The translations under genes and the position numbers were made by a program. The notes beneath the pieces were generated by a model. That model saw nothing but the letters and a program-made list of their open reading frames with translations, ran no database searches and had not been told where the DNA came from. This document shows positions 43,286 through 51,964 of a stretch of 64,000 nucleotides of DNA, piece after piece (within the stretch, counting starts at the first letter, position 1; each line of letters opens with the position of its first letter). This DNA is from Gemmatimonadota bacterium (GTDB taxonomy: Bacteria > Gemmatimonadota > Gemmatimonadetes > Gemmatimonadales > Gemmatimonadaceae): NCBI GenBank assembly GCA_028287235.1, contig JAQBQB010000022.1, positions 1 through 64,000 of the forward strand, in the 5' to 3' direction.

Positions 43286-43828
43286 CTAGGGCATGCCCGG
43301 CTTGTTCGTCCGCGACCGTACGATCAGCTCCGCCGTGCCGCGTCCCACGCCGAACGCCTTCATGATGGCTTCGACGGAAAGCGAATCGACGTTCACGGGG
43401 AGCGAATAGAACACCACCGCGTTGTTCGTCGGGGGTCGCATGTTCGGGGTCGGACTCTCGAGCGTCAGGTTGGCGAGCGACAGAACGGTCTGAATTGCCT
43501 GCGACACCGGGACGTCGATCAAGTGGAGTCGAACTTTCTTGTTGATCTCCGGAGAATAGACGAGCGTGACTCCGGCTTTGTTCGCGAGAAAATCGAGGAT
43601 CGGCCGAACATCGACCTCGGCGCCGTGCGTGTCCACCTCCACGCGAGCCTCCCGCGCCGTGTCCGGCGAGAGCAAGGGCAGCGGCGTGACGGCCGGCGGC
43701 GGCGAGGACGCAGGCGTCGAGATCTGCTGTTGCGGCAGCGCGGGCAGCGTTGCCGTCATGAATGGCTCCGGTGCGCGATGACAGGCGACGATCGCCACGG
43801 CAACCAGCAAGATGGCCGGACGCGCCAA
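43286..43828 (-). CDS. lipoprotein with secretin/TonB N-terminal (STN) domain
   Basis: 180 residues from TTG 43828. This start is chosen because AAGGAGGG lies 7 nt upstream and it gives a clean lipoprotein signal peptide, MARPAILLVAVAIVAC. A GTG at 43861 overlapping the previous stop is the alternative. A Pro/Ser-rich linker precedes the STN domain: VRPILDFLANKAGVTLVYSPEINKKVRLHLIDVPVSQAIQ, the short periplasmic module of secretins. There is no secretin pore domain. It probably assists or extends the MshL-like secretin periplasmic ring. Confidence 0.75.
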   Translation of the reverse strand: MARPAILLVAVAIVACHRAPEPFMTATLPALPQQQISTPASSPPPAVTPLPLLSPDTAREARVEVDTHGAEVDVRPILDFLANKAGVTLVYSPEINKKVRLHLIDVPVSQAIQTVLSLANLTLESPTPNMRPPTNNAVVFYSLPVNVDSLSVEAIMKAFGVGRGTAELIVRSRTNKPGMP

Positions 43829-43857
43829 TCGGCGGCCCTCCTTCTGTCCGTGATTGT

Positions 43858-45003
43858 TCACGGGGCGAGCCTCCGCAACGTCGTGATGTATTTCTTCATA
43901 CCGTCGATCGTCTCCGCGGGGGTCTTTCCGGGCGCGAGATCCACGAACCGTTGGTATTCGCCAATGGCGCCGCGAATATCCTGCTGCGACTGGAGAAACT
44001 TGCCGTATTCGTAGTGCACGGTAGGGTCGGTCGGAGCGATGCGGCCGGCTTCGTCGTACATGCGGCGGGCGCTGGCGGTGTCGCCGATCGCGCGGTACTC
44101 GGCAGCCTGCCGGAGGCGAACGGGCACGTTCGATCCATCGAGCTGCAGCGCGCGTGCGAACGCAGTCATCGCTTCGGCATGATGGCCGATCGCGTTGAAC
44201 GAGTCGCCGAGGTTCACCCACGCGTTCACGTTTTTCTCATCGCGCTTGATCGCCTGCTGAAACATCTGCGAGGCCCCGACCTGATTGCCGCGCGAGGACA
44301 TGAGCACGCCGTAATTGTTGAACGCGTCGGCCGGCGCTTGTGGCAGCGCGATGGTCTTCTCGTACAGCTCCTGCGCTCGATCGAGGTTGCCGCGCACCTG
44401 CTCGGCGTAGGCTTGCTTGAACAGCGAGTCCGCGGGATTGGTGCTCGTGGGACTGACGACGACGCGTACCGGCGTGGCCGCGGGGCTCGTCTGTTTCACT
44501 GTCGGCGGCGTGGGTGCCGGCGTGGATGCGGGCGTGGGTGCAGGCGCAACGCGAGGCGCCGTGGCCGAGTCGCGCACCGGCGCTGGCGGTTTGTCTTCGG
44601 CGACCGTCTTCGCCGCAGTTACCGCAGGCTTCGGCGCCGGCGCTTCGACGGTTGCCGGCCGGTCGACTTTCGCCGGGCTCGCGCCTTTCGACTGCGCGGG
44701 CACGGACGGAGCGCTGGCGACCGCGGTGGGCAACACCGGCGCAGCGACGACGGGGGCGCGCTGAATCGACGCAACCGGCGGGCGCGACGCCGGCGTCTTG
44801 CGAATGCGGGCGACGATGGCGCCGGCGATGACCAGACTGACGAGTACTACGCCGCCGACGAAGACTGCGGTACTCGAACGGCGTCCCTTCACTCCCTCCG
44901 GAAAGGGGAAAAACGTATCGGCTCGCGGAACCGCCTGCCGCTGACCGCTGCGCTGCGTTCGTTCGCGTTGCGCTTCCTTGAGCGCATCGCTTATGAGGCT
45001 CAT
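43858..45003 (-). CDS. MshN-like TPR protein with membrane anchor
   Basis: 381 residues. It opens MSLISDALKEAQRERTQR, the short cytoplasmic tag common at the start of such pilus/secretion TPR proteins. A membrane helix follows (TAVFVGGVVLVSLVIAGAIVA, ~46-66), then a long Pro/Ala/Thr linker and tetratricopeptide repeats in the C-terminal half (ADSLFKQAYAEQVRGNLDRA, AFNNYGVLMSSRGNQVGAS, AWVNLGDSFNAIGHHAEAM). It overlaps the MshM-like gene by 4 nt. Position and layout fit MshN, a periplasmic scaffold for secretin or pilus assembly. Confidence 0.8.
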   Translation of the reverse strand: MSLISDALKEAQRERTQRSGQRQAVPRADTFFPFPEGVKGRRSSTAVFVGGVVLVSLVIAGAIVARIRKTPASRPPVASIQRAPVVAAPVLPTAVASAPSVPAQSKGASPAKVDRPATVEAPAPKPAVTAAKTVAEDKPPAPVRDSATAPRVAPAPTPASTPAPTPPTVKQTSPAATPVRVVVSPTSTNPADSLFKQAYAEQVRGNLDRAQELYEKTIALPQAPADAFNNYGVLMSSRGNQVGASQMFQQAIKRDEKNVNAWVNLGDSFNAIGHHAEAMTAFARALQLDGSNVPVRLRQAAEYRAIGDTASARRMYDEAGRIAPTDPTVHYEYGKFLQSQQDIRGAIGEYQRFVDLAPGKTPAETIDGMKKYITTLRRLAP

Positions 45004-46433
45004 GGCCGCGTTCCGGGAACGATGCGTGGGGGAGCCGAGCGCTTTGCCGGCGCAGCGGGAACGCTATCCTTGGCTGTAGAGTCTTTGGCGCCGACGGCGG
45101 CGACCGCCGCGGCCGTGTGAGAGGCGCATGTCGACGTTACCGACGCGAGCTGGCGTGACAGGACCGAGTCCATCGCCGCACCGACCGGCTGCGGTGCGAC
45201 GCCCTGACAGGCCGACGTCGTGTCGCCATTGTCTAGGAACGCAATGGACGTGAGCACGGCGGCGCGCGTGCGCATCACACCGGCGGGCGCGTGCTGGCCG
45301 AGCTGGGTGAGATGATGGATCGCCGCCGCGCGATCGCCGCGCGACATCTCGAGCTGAGCGAGGCGAAGCAGCACATCGTCGAGGCGCGTCGATGCAGGAT
45401 AGGTCGTGACGAACGTCTGCAGGTCCCGCTCGGCGTCTGTGGCCGTCGCCTGCGTGGTCGCGCGCCAGTACAACGCTTCGTCGGGCGTCTGGATCGCGCG
45501 CTTTGGCCAGAACGCGACGCCAGCGGTGACGGCGGCGACGACTGCGACCGCGGCGATCATCGCCGCGCGGCGCCGGCCGCGCTTCTGCTGCGGCGCGCTC
45601 ATGTTCGCGCTCACCTCGGCGTCCTCTCCGCGCAGCGCGGCAACGGCCTTGCGGACATGCTCGGGCTGAATGTCGCGTGTCTGGGCCGCGTAACCGGCGA
45701 GCAGCGCCCGGTCGCAGATCAGGTTGATCAGTCGCGGCACGCCGTGCGAGCCGCGGTAGATCTCGGTGACCGCCTTCGGGCTGAAGCGAATTTGTCCGCG
45801 CGCACCGGCGACGTTCAGGCGGTGATGGATGTAGCGGTCGGTCTCCTGCTCGTCGAGATCGGTGAGCGTGCACCGGATGGAGACGCGCTGGTCGAGCTGT
45901 GCCATCTGCGGCGTGCGAATCTTGTCGAGCAGCTCCGGCTGGCCGACCAACACGATCTGAATGAGCTTTTCCTGATCGGTCTCGAGATTCGAGAGCACGC
46001 GAATCTGCTCGAGGAATTCGGCCGACAGATGCTGCGCTTCGTCGAAGATCGCCACGCAGCTCTTGCCGAGCGCGAGCTGGGCGAGGAGAAACTGATTCAG
46101 GCGGTCGAGCAAGTCCTTGCGCGATCCGCCCGACGGCACGCTGACGCCGAACTCGGTGAGCAACGCAGCGAGCATCTCCACGCCGTTGAGAAACGGGTTG
46201 AAAATGAGCGCCGACTGCGACTTGTCGCGATCGAGCTTCTCGATGAGATCGCGACACAAGGTAGTCTTGCCCGTACCCGGCTGGCCGGTGACGAGCATGA
46301 ATCCTTCGCGGTTGTTGATGCCGTACAGGAGCTGGCCTTCCGCTTCGCGATACTGCTGCGAGTAGAAGACGAACCGGGGGTTCGGGGTGAGTGAGAACGG
46401 CTTGTCGGTCAGCCCGTAAAACTGCTCGTACAT
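45000..46433 (-). CDS. MshM/ExeA-like AAA ATPase
   Basis: 477 residues. The N-terminus MYEQFYGLTDKPFSLTPNPRFVFYS is the signature of the ExeA/MshM group. Walker A GQPGTGKTT, Walker B SCVAIFDEAQHL, and sensor region GVPRLINLICDRALLAGY follow. After ~290 there is a membrane helix (RRAAMIAAVAVVAAVTAGVAFW) and a C-terminal periplasmic region rich in Ala with a possible TPR-like element. ExeA-type proteins use ATP to help insert or assemble the secretin through peptidoglycan. Starts 1 nt after the secretin stop. Confidence 0.9.
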   Translation of the reverse strand: MYEQFYGLTDKPFSLTPNPRFVFYSQQYREAEGQLLYGINNREGFMLVTGQPGTGKTTLCRDLIEKLDRDKSQSALIFNPFLNGVEMLAALLTEFGVSVPSGGSRKDLLDRLNQFLLAQLALGKSCVAIFDEAQHLSAEFLEQIRVLSNLETDQEKLIQIVLVGQPELLDKIRTPQMAQLDQRVSIRCTLTDLDEQETDRYIHHRLNVAGARGQIRFSPKAVTEIYRGSHGVPRLINLICDRALLAGYAAQTRDIQPEHVRKAVAALRGEDAEVSANMSAPQQKRGRRRAAMIAAVAVVAAVTAGVAFWPKRAIQTPDEALYWRATTQATATDAERDLQTFVTTYPASTRLDDVLLRLAQLEMSRGDRAAAIHHLTQLGQHAPAGVMRTRAAVLTSIAFLDNGDTTSACQGVAPQPVGAAMDSVLSRQLASVTSTCASHTAAAVAAVGAKDSTAKDSVPAAPAKRSAPPRIVPGTRP

Positions 46434-46434
46434 G

Positions 46435-48147
46435 CTATCGTCCCGTCACCGGCTGGCCACTGATGATGGTAGGCGTCAGGAAGATCACGAGCTCCGAGCG
46501 CGTCTCGGTCGTGTTGATGTGCTGAAAGAGCTTACCGAAGAACGGAAGATCCTTGAGGATCGGCACGCCGCTCACCGTTTTCTCCTTTCGCGATTGCACG
46601 AGACCGCCGATGATCATCGTCTCGCCGGCGCGGAGCCGTGCGATCGTGTCTCCCTCCCGGCGGGCAATCACCGGCGCGCTTGCCGTCGTTCCGTCGGAGA
46701 GCGAAATGGTCTCGATGTGGTCGATGTTCGTCACCGCCGGCCGAATGTCCATCGTGAGGATGTTGTCCTGAGAGATTTGAGCCAGGACGTCGAGCACGAC
46801 TCCGACAGAGATCTGCTGCGGATTGATCGTGCTCTGGATGCTGACGACGCCCCCATTGGGCCCGAGCAGCGGCGTTCTCGTGACGCTGAAGAAAATCTCG
46901 TCGGTCGTCACTTGGAAGATGGCGCGCTGATTGTTCAGCGCCGACGTCTTTTCGTTCGAGAGAACGCTCACGTTCCCTTGCGTGTTCAACGCCGTGAGCA
47001 CCGCGTTGATCTGGGTCGAGCCGCCGGTGAGCTTGAAGTTGACGTTTCCGGTGGTGCCGGTCGTCGTTACGCTGGGGTCGCTCGTGAGGTTGAAGCCATA
47101 TCGGCCGCTCGCCGAGATGACGTTCCAGTCGAGCCCGAACTGGAAAGTGTTCGAGAGGCTGACCTCGACGATCTTCGCTTCGATCAGCACCTGCCGAAGG
47201 ATGCTTCCCTGGAAGTCGTTGATGAATTGCTCGACCGCGGCGAGCTTCTCCGGCATCGCCCTGACGTTGATCAATCCGGAGATGGGACTGATGATCAGGC
47301 TCGAGCCGTCGGGGAAGGAGACGGTCGTGGCGCCGGTACCGAACGATCCGGCCGGCGCTTGTCCCGGCGCGTTGACGGCGGTTTGCTCGCCCGGAGCGCC
47401 GGTGCCGGTGGTGCGCATCCCGGAACCCATGATACCGATGAGCGCGACTCGAATTTCCTGCCAGATGTCGGCGACCGACTGCGCCGTGAGTACGTCGCCG
47501 CCGCCACCGGCGCCCGGACCTCCGGCGAACGAGCTCAGCCCCGTCGACGTGCCGGCTTGTACGCCGCCGGCCGACGAGAGTCGGCGCTGTACCACGGTGC
47601 TCATCGTTCCCGTGCGCGAGAGCGCAACGTAGTCGAGCGGGAAGGTACGTGTCTCCATGCGCACGGGAACCACGCGGAGCACGTTCCCTTGCAGTTGATA
47701 CGCGTAGCCGTTGCGCGACACCAATTCGTGCAGCGCTTCGTCGATGGTGACGTTGTGCAAGCTCGCGTGAGCCGTGCCCGTGACGCCCGGATCGACTGTC
47801 ACCGTGAGCCCGAGCTTGGCGCCGAGCTGGGCGACCGCGGTGGCGATCGGTGTTCCCGATGGCACGTCGATTTGGCTGATCCGCTGTTGCGGTGCAGCAG
47901 AGAGAGCCGGCTGTTTTCCCGGCAACTGCGGGAGCGAAGGCGGAGCGCCCGGATCGATCGTGAGGGCGGCCGGCGAGCTCGCGGCCGTCGTGGCTTGAGC
48001 CGGCGGCGGCTCGACGTGCACGGACGTGCGCACCTGCGATGCCGGCGCCGCACCGCCGCTCGCGCACGCCGCGAGCCACACCGATCCGGCAATCGCCACG
48101 AGCGCGGCGATCGGCGACCGAGGTCTGTTTCGCATCCAGGTCGACAT
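46435..48147 (-). CDS. MshL/PilQ-type secretin, outer-membrane pore lipoprotein
   Basis: 570 residues from ATG 48147, 7 nt after AAGGAG. Lipoprotein signal with WLAAC. N-terminal domains include LGLTVTVDPGVTGTAHASLHNVTIDEALHEL (STN/N0) and the N1-like SLIISPISGLINVRAMPEKLAAVEQFI. The C-terminal secretin domain has VLIEAKIVEVSLSN, NVSVLSNEKTSALNNQRA and GETMIIGGLVQ, ending FLTPTII, the classic secretin tail. It forms the gated outer-membrane ring for the filament. A Gly-rich insert near residue 215 is unusual. Confidence 0.93.
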   Translation of the reverse strand: MSTWMRNRPRSPIAALVAIAGSVWLAACASGGAAPASQVRTSVHVEPPPAQATTAASSPAALTIDPGAPPSLPQLPGKQPALSAAPQQRISQIDVPSGTPIATAVAQLGAKLGLTVTVDPGVTGTAHASLHNVTIDEALHELVSRNGYAYQLQGNVLRVVPVRMETRTFPLDYVALSRTGTMSTVVQRRLSSAGGVQAGTSTGLSSFAGGPGAGGGGDVLTAQSVADIWQEIRVALIGIMGSGMRTTGTGAPGEQTAVNAPGQAPAGSFGTGATTVSFPDGSSLIISPISGLINVRAMPEKLAAVEQFINDFQGSILRQVLIEAKIVEVSLSNTFQFGLDWNVISASGRYGFNLTSDPSVTTTGTTGNVNFKLTGGSTQINAVLTALNTQGNVSVLSNEKTSALNNQRAIFQVTTDEIFFSVTRTPLLGPNGGVVSIQSTINPQQISVGVVLDVLAQISQDNILTMDIRPAVTNIDHIETISLSDGTTASAPVIARREGDTIARLRAGETMIIGGLVQSRKEKTVSGVPILKDLPFFGKLFQHINTTETRSELVIFLTPTIISGQPVTGR

Positions 48148-48650
48148 CACGTGTCTCCTTCCTTGACGGCCACCGTGTGCGTAACTCCTTCGCGGTCCGT
48201 GAGAACGACGCGATCGCGTCCAACCGACTTGAGCCTGCCGCCGCCGGGAAGCGGGTCGCCCACATAGATCAATGCGTCGTTGATCACGGCCGCGCTTCGC
48301 GATCCCGCCATCAATGTCGCCGTGACGCGCCAATGAGTGGTGTCCACGGCGACCGGCGGAGGTGCCTCCCCCGGCGCGGAACGAACCTGCGCCACGCGAG
48401 GGAGGGGCTGCGGCGCGAACGGATCTCTGGGCACGACGATCGAGTCGCTGCGCGGCGCGACGTATCGCACCGAATCAGACAGCGGGGCGGAGTACATCAT
48501 GACTTGACTCACTTGCGGACTCGGAACGGGAATCGATGCGGGGCCCACGCGTCGAGGATCCGCGCTGCCAAGTGATCGCCATCCGACGAAACCGATGAGA
48601 GCGATCGCGACTGCGAGCAAAGCGATCCAGCGATGAATTCGGTCATCCAT
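48147..48650 (-). CDS. MshK/PilP-like pilus assembly protein
   Basis: 167 residues: a short N-terminus, one membrane helix (WIALLAVAIALIGFVGW), a Pro/Ser-rich linker with RDPFAPQPLPRV (the DPF motif of PilP/GspC-type proteins), and a small C-terminal beta domain (AVINDALIYVGDPLPGGGRLKSVG, RVVLTDREGVTHTVAV) like the HR domain that docks on the secretin. TGATG overlap with the secretin gene and 8-nt overlap with the J gene. It probably links the inner-membrane platform and the secretin. Confidence 0.8.
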   Translation of the reverse strand: MDDRIHRWIALLAVAIALIGFVGWRSLGSADPRRVGPASIPVPSPQVSQVMMYSAPLSDSVRYVAPRSDSIVVPRDPFAPQPLPRVAQVRSAPGEAPPPVAVDTTHWRVTATLMAGSRSAAVINDALIYVGDPLPGGGRLKSVGRDRVVLTDREGVTHTVAVKEGDT

Positions 48651-49236
48651 GCTGATTCGACCCCGCCGCTTCAAACACGGCCAAGATGAGACGGAACTGC
48701 GTGCCGGTCTTGGTGCGTTGCACGGACAGTCGCTGCAACGCGACGGACGGCGGCAGGTGATTGACGAGTGATAAGACCCCCGCGAAACCCCCTGTCGCGT
48801 CGACCGCGATCGTGTAGTCGGCGACTGCGACCGCGGGAGCCGACATCGCAGGCCCCGTGGGCGCCGGCGTGCTGTCCGGTGCGGCAAATCGCACCCGCAC
48901 GCCGCTCAGCCCGCTCAGCTCGGCGCGTGCGGCGATGTCCTCGGCGAGCGAGAAGCGCATCTCTCGCGGAACCGAGACCGAGAGCGATTCGGGCAGCGAG
49001 GTCGTCGCCAGGTCTGCCTCGCCAGCGGACGGTTTGAACGCCGAACGAAACGCCGAGATCTCCGACGCCGAGGCGTTGAGACGGCCGACGTCGAGGCGCA
49101 GCGGATCCATGCGGCGATGCAGCGCCATGCCGAGGACCACGAACACCACGGTGGCGAGCAGCGCGACGGCGATGCATTCGGTCTGCACTCGATTGCGCTG
49201 GAACATGCCACGGAGATCCGCCGTCGTCATGGCCAT
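48643..49236 (-). CDS. MshJ/PilO-like inner-membrane platform protein
   Basis: 197 residues with a cytoplasmic N-terminus, one membrane helix (CIAVALLATVVFVVLGMAL), a coiled segment, and a ferredoxin-like periplasmic domain (ADYTIAVDATGGFAGVLSLVNHLPPSVALQRLSVQ is the typical PilO/GspM strand-helix pattern). Partner of the PilN-like half of the preceding protein. Its start overlaps that gene's stop by 1 nt. Confidence 0.8.
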   Translation of the reverse strand: MAMTTADLRGMFQRNRVQTECIAVALLATVVFVVLGMALHRRMDPLRLDVGRLNASASEISAFRSAFKPSAGEADLATTSLPESLSVSVPREMRFSLAEDIAARAELSGLSGVRVRFAAPDSTPAPTGPAMSAPAVAVADYTIAVDATGGFAGVLSLVNHLPPSVALQRLSVQRTKTGTQFRLILAVFEAAGSNQHG

Positions 49237-50735
49237 CAGTGACTCGCTCCCGCGGTACGTGCCATCGAGAACGACAGCCGGAACTGAATCACCACCGGAC
49301 CAGTTGGCTTCGGCGTGGAATCGTTCGACGCCGGAGGAGCCGGATAGTCGAAATGATCGAGACTCGGCGACGCGACACCCTGCCGCGCGCGCACCGACCG
49401 AAAGAACGAGTCGAGCGTGCGCGCGGCTTGAGCCGCGGTGGCGCCGATCGCCTGTCCTTCGAGCGCCGCTATCCAGCCGGCGGCGGACCGCGCCACTTGC
49501 AGGCTGTCGAATCCGATGCCCGGCGGCGCTTCCTGCGCAATCGCGCCGAGGGAGGTCGCGAGCGTCGCACGTTCATCGCGCGCCGCATGAAGAAAGTCGA
49601 CCTGCTTCGCAAAGTTGCCGCGCCGCTCGGCGATCTGCCGCATCGGCTCGATCGCCGGAATCTCGCTGCGGATCGACGCCGACAGCCGCGCGGCATCGCC
49701 GCGGAGCGCCGCGAGCGCGAGGTATTGCGACGCGCACCAGAGCCCCGCAATCAGCGCCACCGCCGCCGCCGCGGTGGCGAATGCGTTCGGCCCGCGCACG
49801 AGGGTGGCCAGTCGACTCGCGAGCGTCGGCGGATGCGGATACAGATCGAGCGGGCCGTTGTTCCTGGCCTCGAGCACCGCACCCATTCCCACGACGGCCT
49901 CGGGGGTGTTCGCCCCTGAGAACAGACGCTTGACCTGCACGCCAAGGCGCTGCTCGAGCGCCGCCGCGAGCGCGTCGTACTCACTGTCGCGCGCGGCAAG
50001 CAGCAGTCGTGATGCCGCCGCGCCGCGGAACTGCTGGCGGAAGTACACCGCGCCCCGCTCGACCTGATCGAGGATCGATGCGACCGACGGGCGCTCGCCC
50101 TCGAGCGCGATCGGCGGATCGATGGCCAGCTCGAGCCGGCCGTCGAGGAAGAACGAGAGATGCGATCCGCCCTCGAGTACGACCAGCACCGCGGTGGGCT
50201 CGTGCGTGCCGCCACTCGCCTCGTACAGGCTGTGAATCGCCTTGGGGACGACCGTGGCGATCTGGACGTCGATTCCCTGCTCGACGAGACCATCGCGAAG
50301 CGCGTCGACCGTTTCACGCGGCGCACCGGCGACGAACAATTGCCGCGGCACCGTGCGCTCGTCGGCGCGATCCGGACCACGGCGCTCCTCGAGCGATGTG
50401 CCGCGGGTGAACGCGAACACCGGATCTGGAATGCCGAACACGCGTTGTACTTCGCGGCGCACGACGGGACGCAGCACGTCGTCCGACGCGCCGGGCAACG
50501 TCATCACGTGGTGAAACACCCCGAACTGTTCGATCGCCAACGCGACCTGGGGATTGGACGCGCCGGTCGCCGACACGAGCCGCACCAGCCGACCGATCGC
50601 CTCGGCAACCGACGTCGACAGGCGCTGGTCCGTCCATTCCTCGATGACGCGAATACCGGTGCGCTCGACCTGATACTCCACGAGGCACACACCGTCGTGG
50701 CCGACGAACGCACCGAAGCTGCGGCTGGCGCTCAT
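49236..50735 (-). CDS. MshI: PilM-PilN fusion protein of the pilus platform
   Basis: 499 residues. The N-terminal ~300 are an actin-like PilM domain (FGAFVGHDGVCLVEYQ, VVPKAIHSLYEASG, TAVLVVLEGGSHLSFFLDG, GMGAVLEARN). A membrane helix at about 318-342 (FATAAAAVALIAGLWCASQYL) follows, then a coiled and ferredoxin-like PilN domain (LATSLGAIAQEAPPGIGFDS onward). In most type IV pili PilM and PilN are separate; the fusion fits the MSHA arrangement. Overlaps the G gene by 4 nt. It couples the cytoplasmic ATPase to the periplasmic platform. Confidence 0.82.
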   Translation of the reverse strand: MSASRSFGAFVGHDGVCLVEYQVERTGIRVIEEWTDQRLSTSVAEAIGRLVRLVSATGASNPQVALAIEQFGVFHHVMTLPGASDDVLRPVVRREVQRVFGIPDPVFAFTRGTSLEERRGPDRADERTVPRQLFVAGAPRETVDALRDGLVEQGIDVQIATVVPKAIHSLYEASGGTHEPTAVLVVLEGGSHLSFFLDGRLELAIDPPIALEGERPSVASILDQVERGAVYFRQQFRGAAASRLLLAARDSEYDALAAALEQRLGVQVKRLFSGANTPEAVVGMGAVLEARNNGPLDLYPHPPTLASRLATLVRGPNAFATAAAAVALIAGLWCASQYLALAALRGDAARLSASIRSEIPAIEPMRQIAERRGNFAKQVDFLHAARDERATLATSLGAIAQEAPPGIGFDSLQVARSAAGWIAALEGQAIGATAAQAARTLDSFFRSVRARQGVASPSLDHFDYPAPPASNDSTPKPTGPVVIQFRLSFSMARTAGASH

Positions 50736-51949
50736 CGGCGACCGATCGTGTTGTAGATGTTCAAGATCGGGAGAACGATCGCCAGCGCCACGGTGAGAAT
50801 CACGCCACCGATCAGCGCGATGAGCATGGGCTGCAGGAGCGTGATCATGCGCCGCACCGACGCCGGAATCTCGCGGCTGTAGTACTCCTTGGTGCGCGCG
50901 AGTGCCTGATCCAGGTTACCGGTCGCTTCGCCGAGCGCGACGGAGCGCAGCACGACGGTTGGAAAGAGCGGCGACTGTCCGAGCGCCGACGCGATGGAGA
51001 CACCCTGGGTCACCTGCTCGCGCGCCGCGCCAACCGCCAGCGAAACGGCCCGGTTCGAGATGATGCGCTCGATGATCGTGAGCGACAACACGAGATCGAC
51101 ACCGGTGCGATAGAACAGACTCAGATACGTCACGACGCGAGCCATGTTCACATCCTTCACCACCGGACCGAAGACCGGCAGCTTGAGGATCATCCGATCG
51201 ATGAACAGGCGGCCGCGATCGGTGCGATAGGTGAAGTACAGGACGAACACGATCGCGTTGAACGAGAGCAACACGATCAGCCACTTCGTGCGAACGAGCT
51301 GCGACGCGAAGAGAATGACACGCGTTGGAAGCGGCAGCTTGGTTTTCTGGCTGTTGAGCAGCGGAAGGATCTTCGGGAAGACGAAGCCGATCAAGCCGAT
51401 GACCAGCAAGCCGACGGCGACGACGACGACGATCGGGTACATCGTCGCCTGCTTGAGCTGCGAGCTGATGCCTTCCTGCCAGTCCATGTATTCCACGAGC
51501 TGGCGTAACGCATAACCGAGCTCACCGCTCGCTTCGCCGGCGCGGATCGTTCCGATGCACAGCTCGGGAAACGCGCGCGGATGCTCCGCCATCGCGGCCG
51601 AGAGACTCTGTCCCTCTTCGGACACGGAGTAGCGGATCTCGCCGATGATCTTGCTGAGGCGCTTCGACGACAGGCGCTTCGACACGTCGTCGAGCGCTTC
51701 GAGAATTGGAATGCCGACTTCGAACGAGCCCGCGACGTACTCGAGAAACGCGAGCAGCTCTTTGCGGTCGACGGTGCCGTCGGTGGTGGTGCGGGCGGCC
51801 TGCGTCCGCTCGCGCACTTCGGTACGGATGAGGAACGAACCCCGCTGGCGGAGTTGATCCTCGAGCGCAGCTTCATTCGGGGCATTGATGAACCCCTCCT
51901 GAACCGCGCCGCTACCCGTGAGTGCGCTATACCAGAACTCAGGCACCAA
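50732..51949 (-). CDS. MshG/GspF/PilC inner-membrane platform protein
   Basis: 405 residues from TTG 51949 or GTG 51946. Two homologous GspF domains: LAFLEYVAGSFEVGIPILEALDDVSKRLSS and later VVTYLSLFYRTGVDLVLSLTIIERIISN, each preceding the conserved helical bundle (GEASGELGYALRQLVEYMDWQ, GEATGNLDQALARTKEYY). Three membrane segments (IVVVVAVGLLVIGLIGFVFP, LIVLLSFNAIVFVLYFTY, LIALIGGVILTVALAIVLPI). It is the rotor-like membrane protein on which the pilus is built. 15 nt after the E gene. Confidence 0.94.
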   Translation of the reverse strand: MVPEFWYSALTGSGAVQEGFINAPNEAALEDQLRQRGSFLIRTEVRERTQAARTTTDGTVDRKELLAFLEYVAGSFEVGIPILEALDDVSKRLSSKRLSKIIGEIRYSVSEEGQSLSAAMAEHPRAFPELCIGTIRAGEASGELGYALRQLVEYMDWQEGISSQLKQATMYPIVVVVAVGLLVIGLIGFVFPKILPLLNSQKTKLPLPTRVILFASQLVRTKWLIVLLSFNAIVFVLYFTYRTDRGRLFIDRMILKLPVFGPVVKDVNMARVVTYLSLFYRTGVDLVLSLTIIERIISNRAVSLAVGAAREQVTQGVSIASALGQSPLFPTVVLRSVALGEATGNLDQALARTKEYYSREIPASVRRMITLLQPMLIALIGGVILTVALAIVLPILNIYNTIGRR

Positions 51950-51964
51950 TCGCCTCGAACGCGT

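Noticed and set aside
46432-48267. Long forward-strand frame (611 codons) opposite the secretin gene
   Set aside because: Arg/His/Gly-rich shadow typical of the antisense of a high-GC gene; the reverse strand has a complete secretin.
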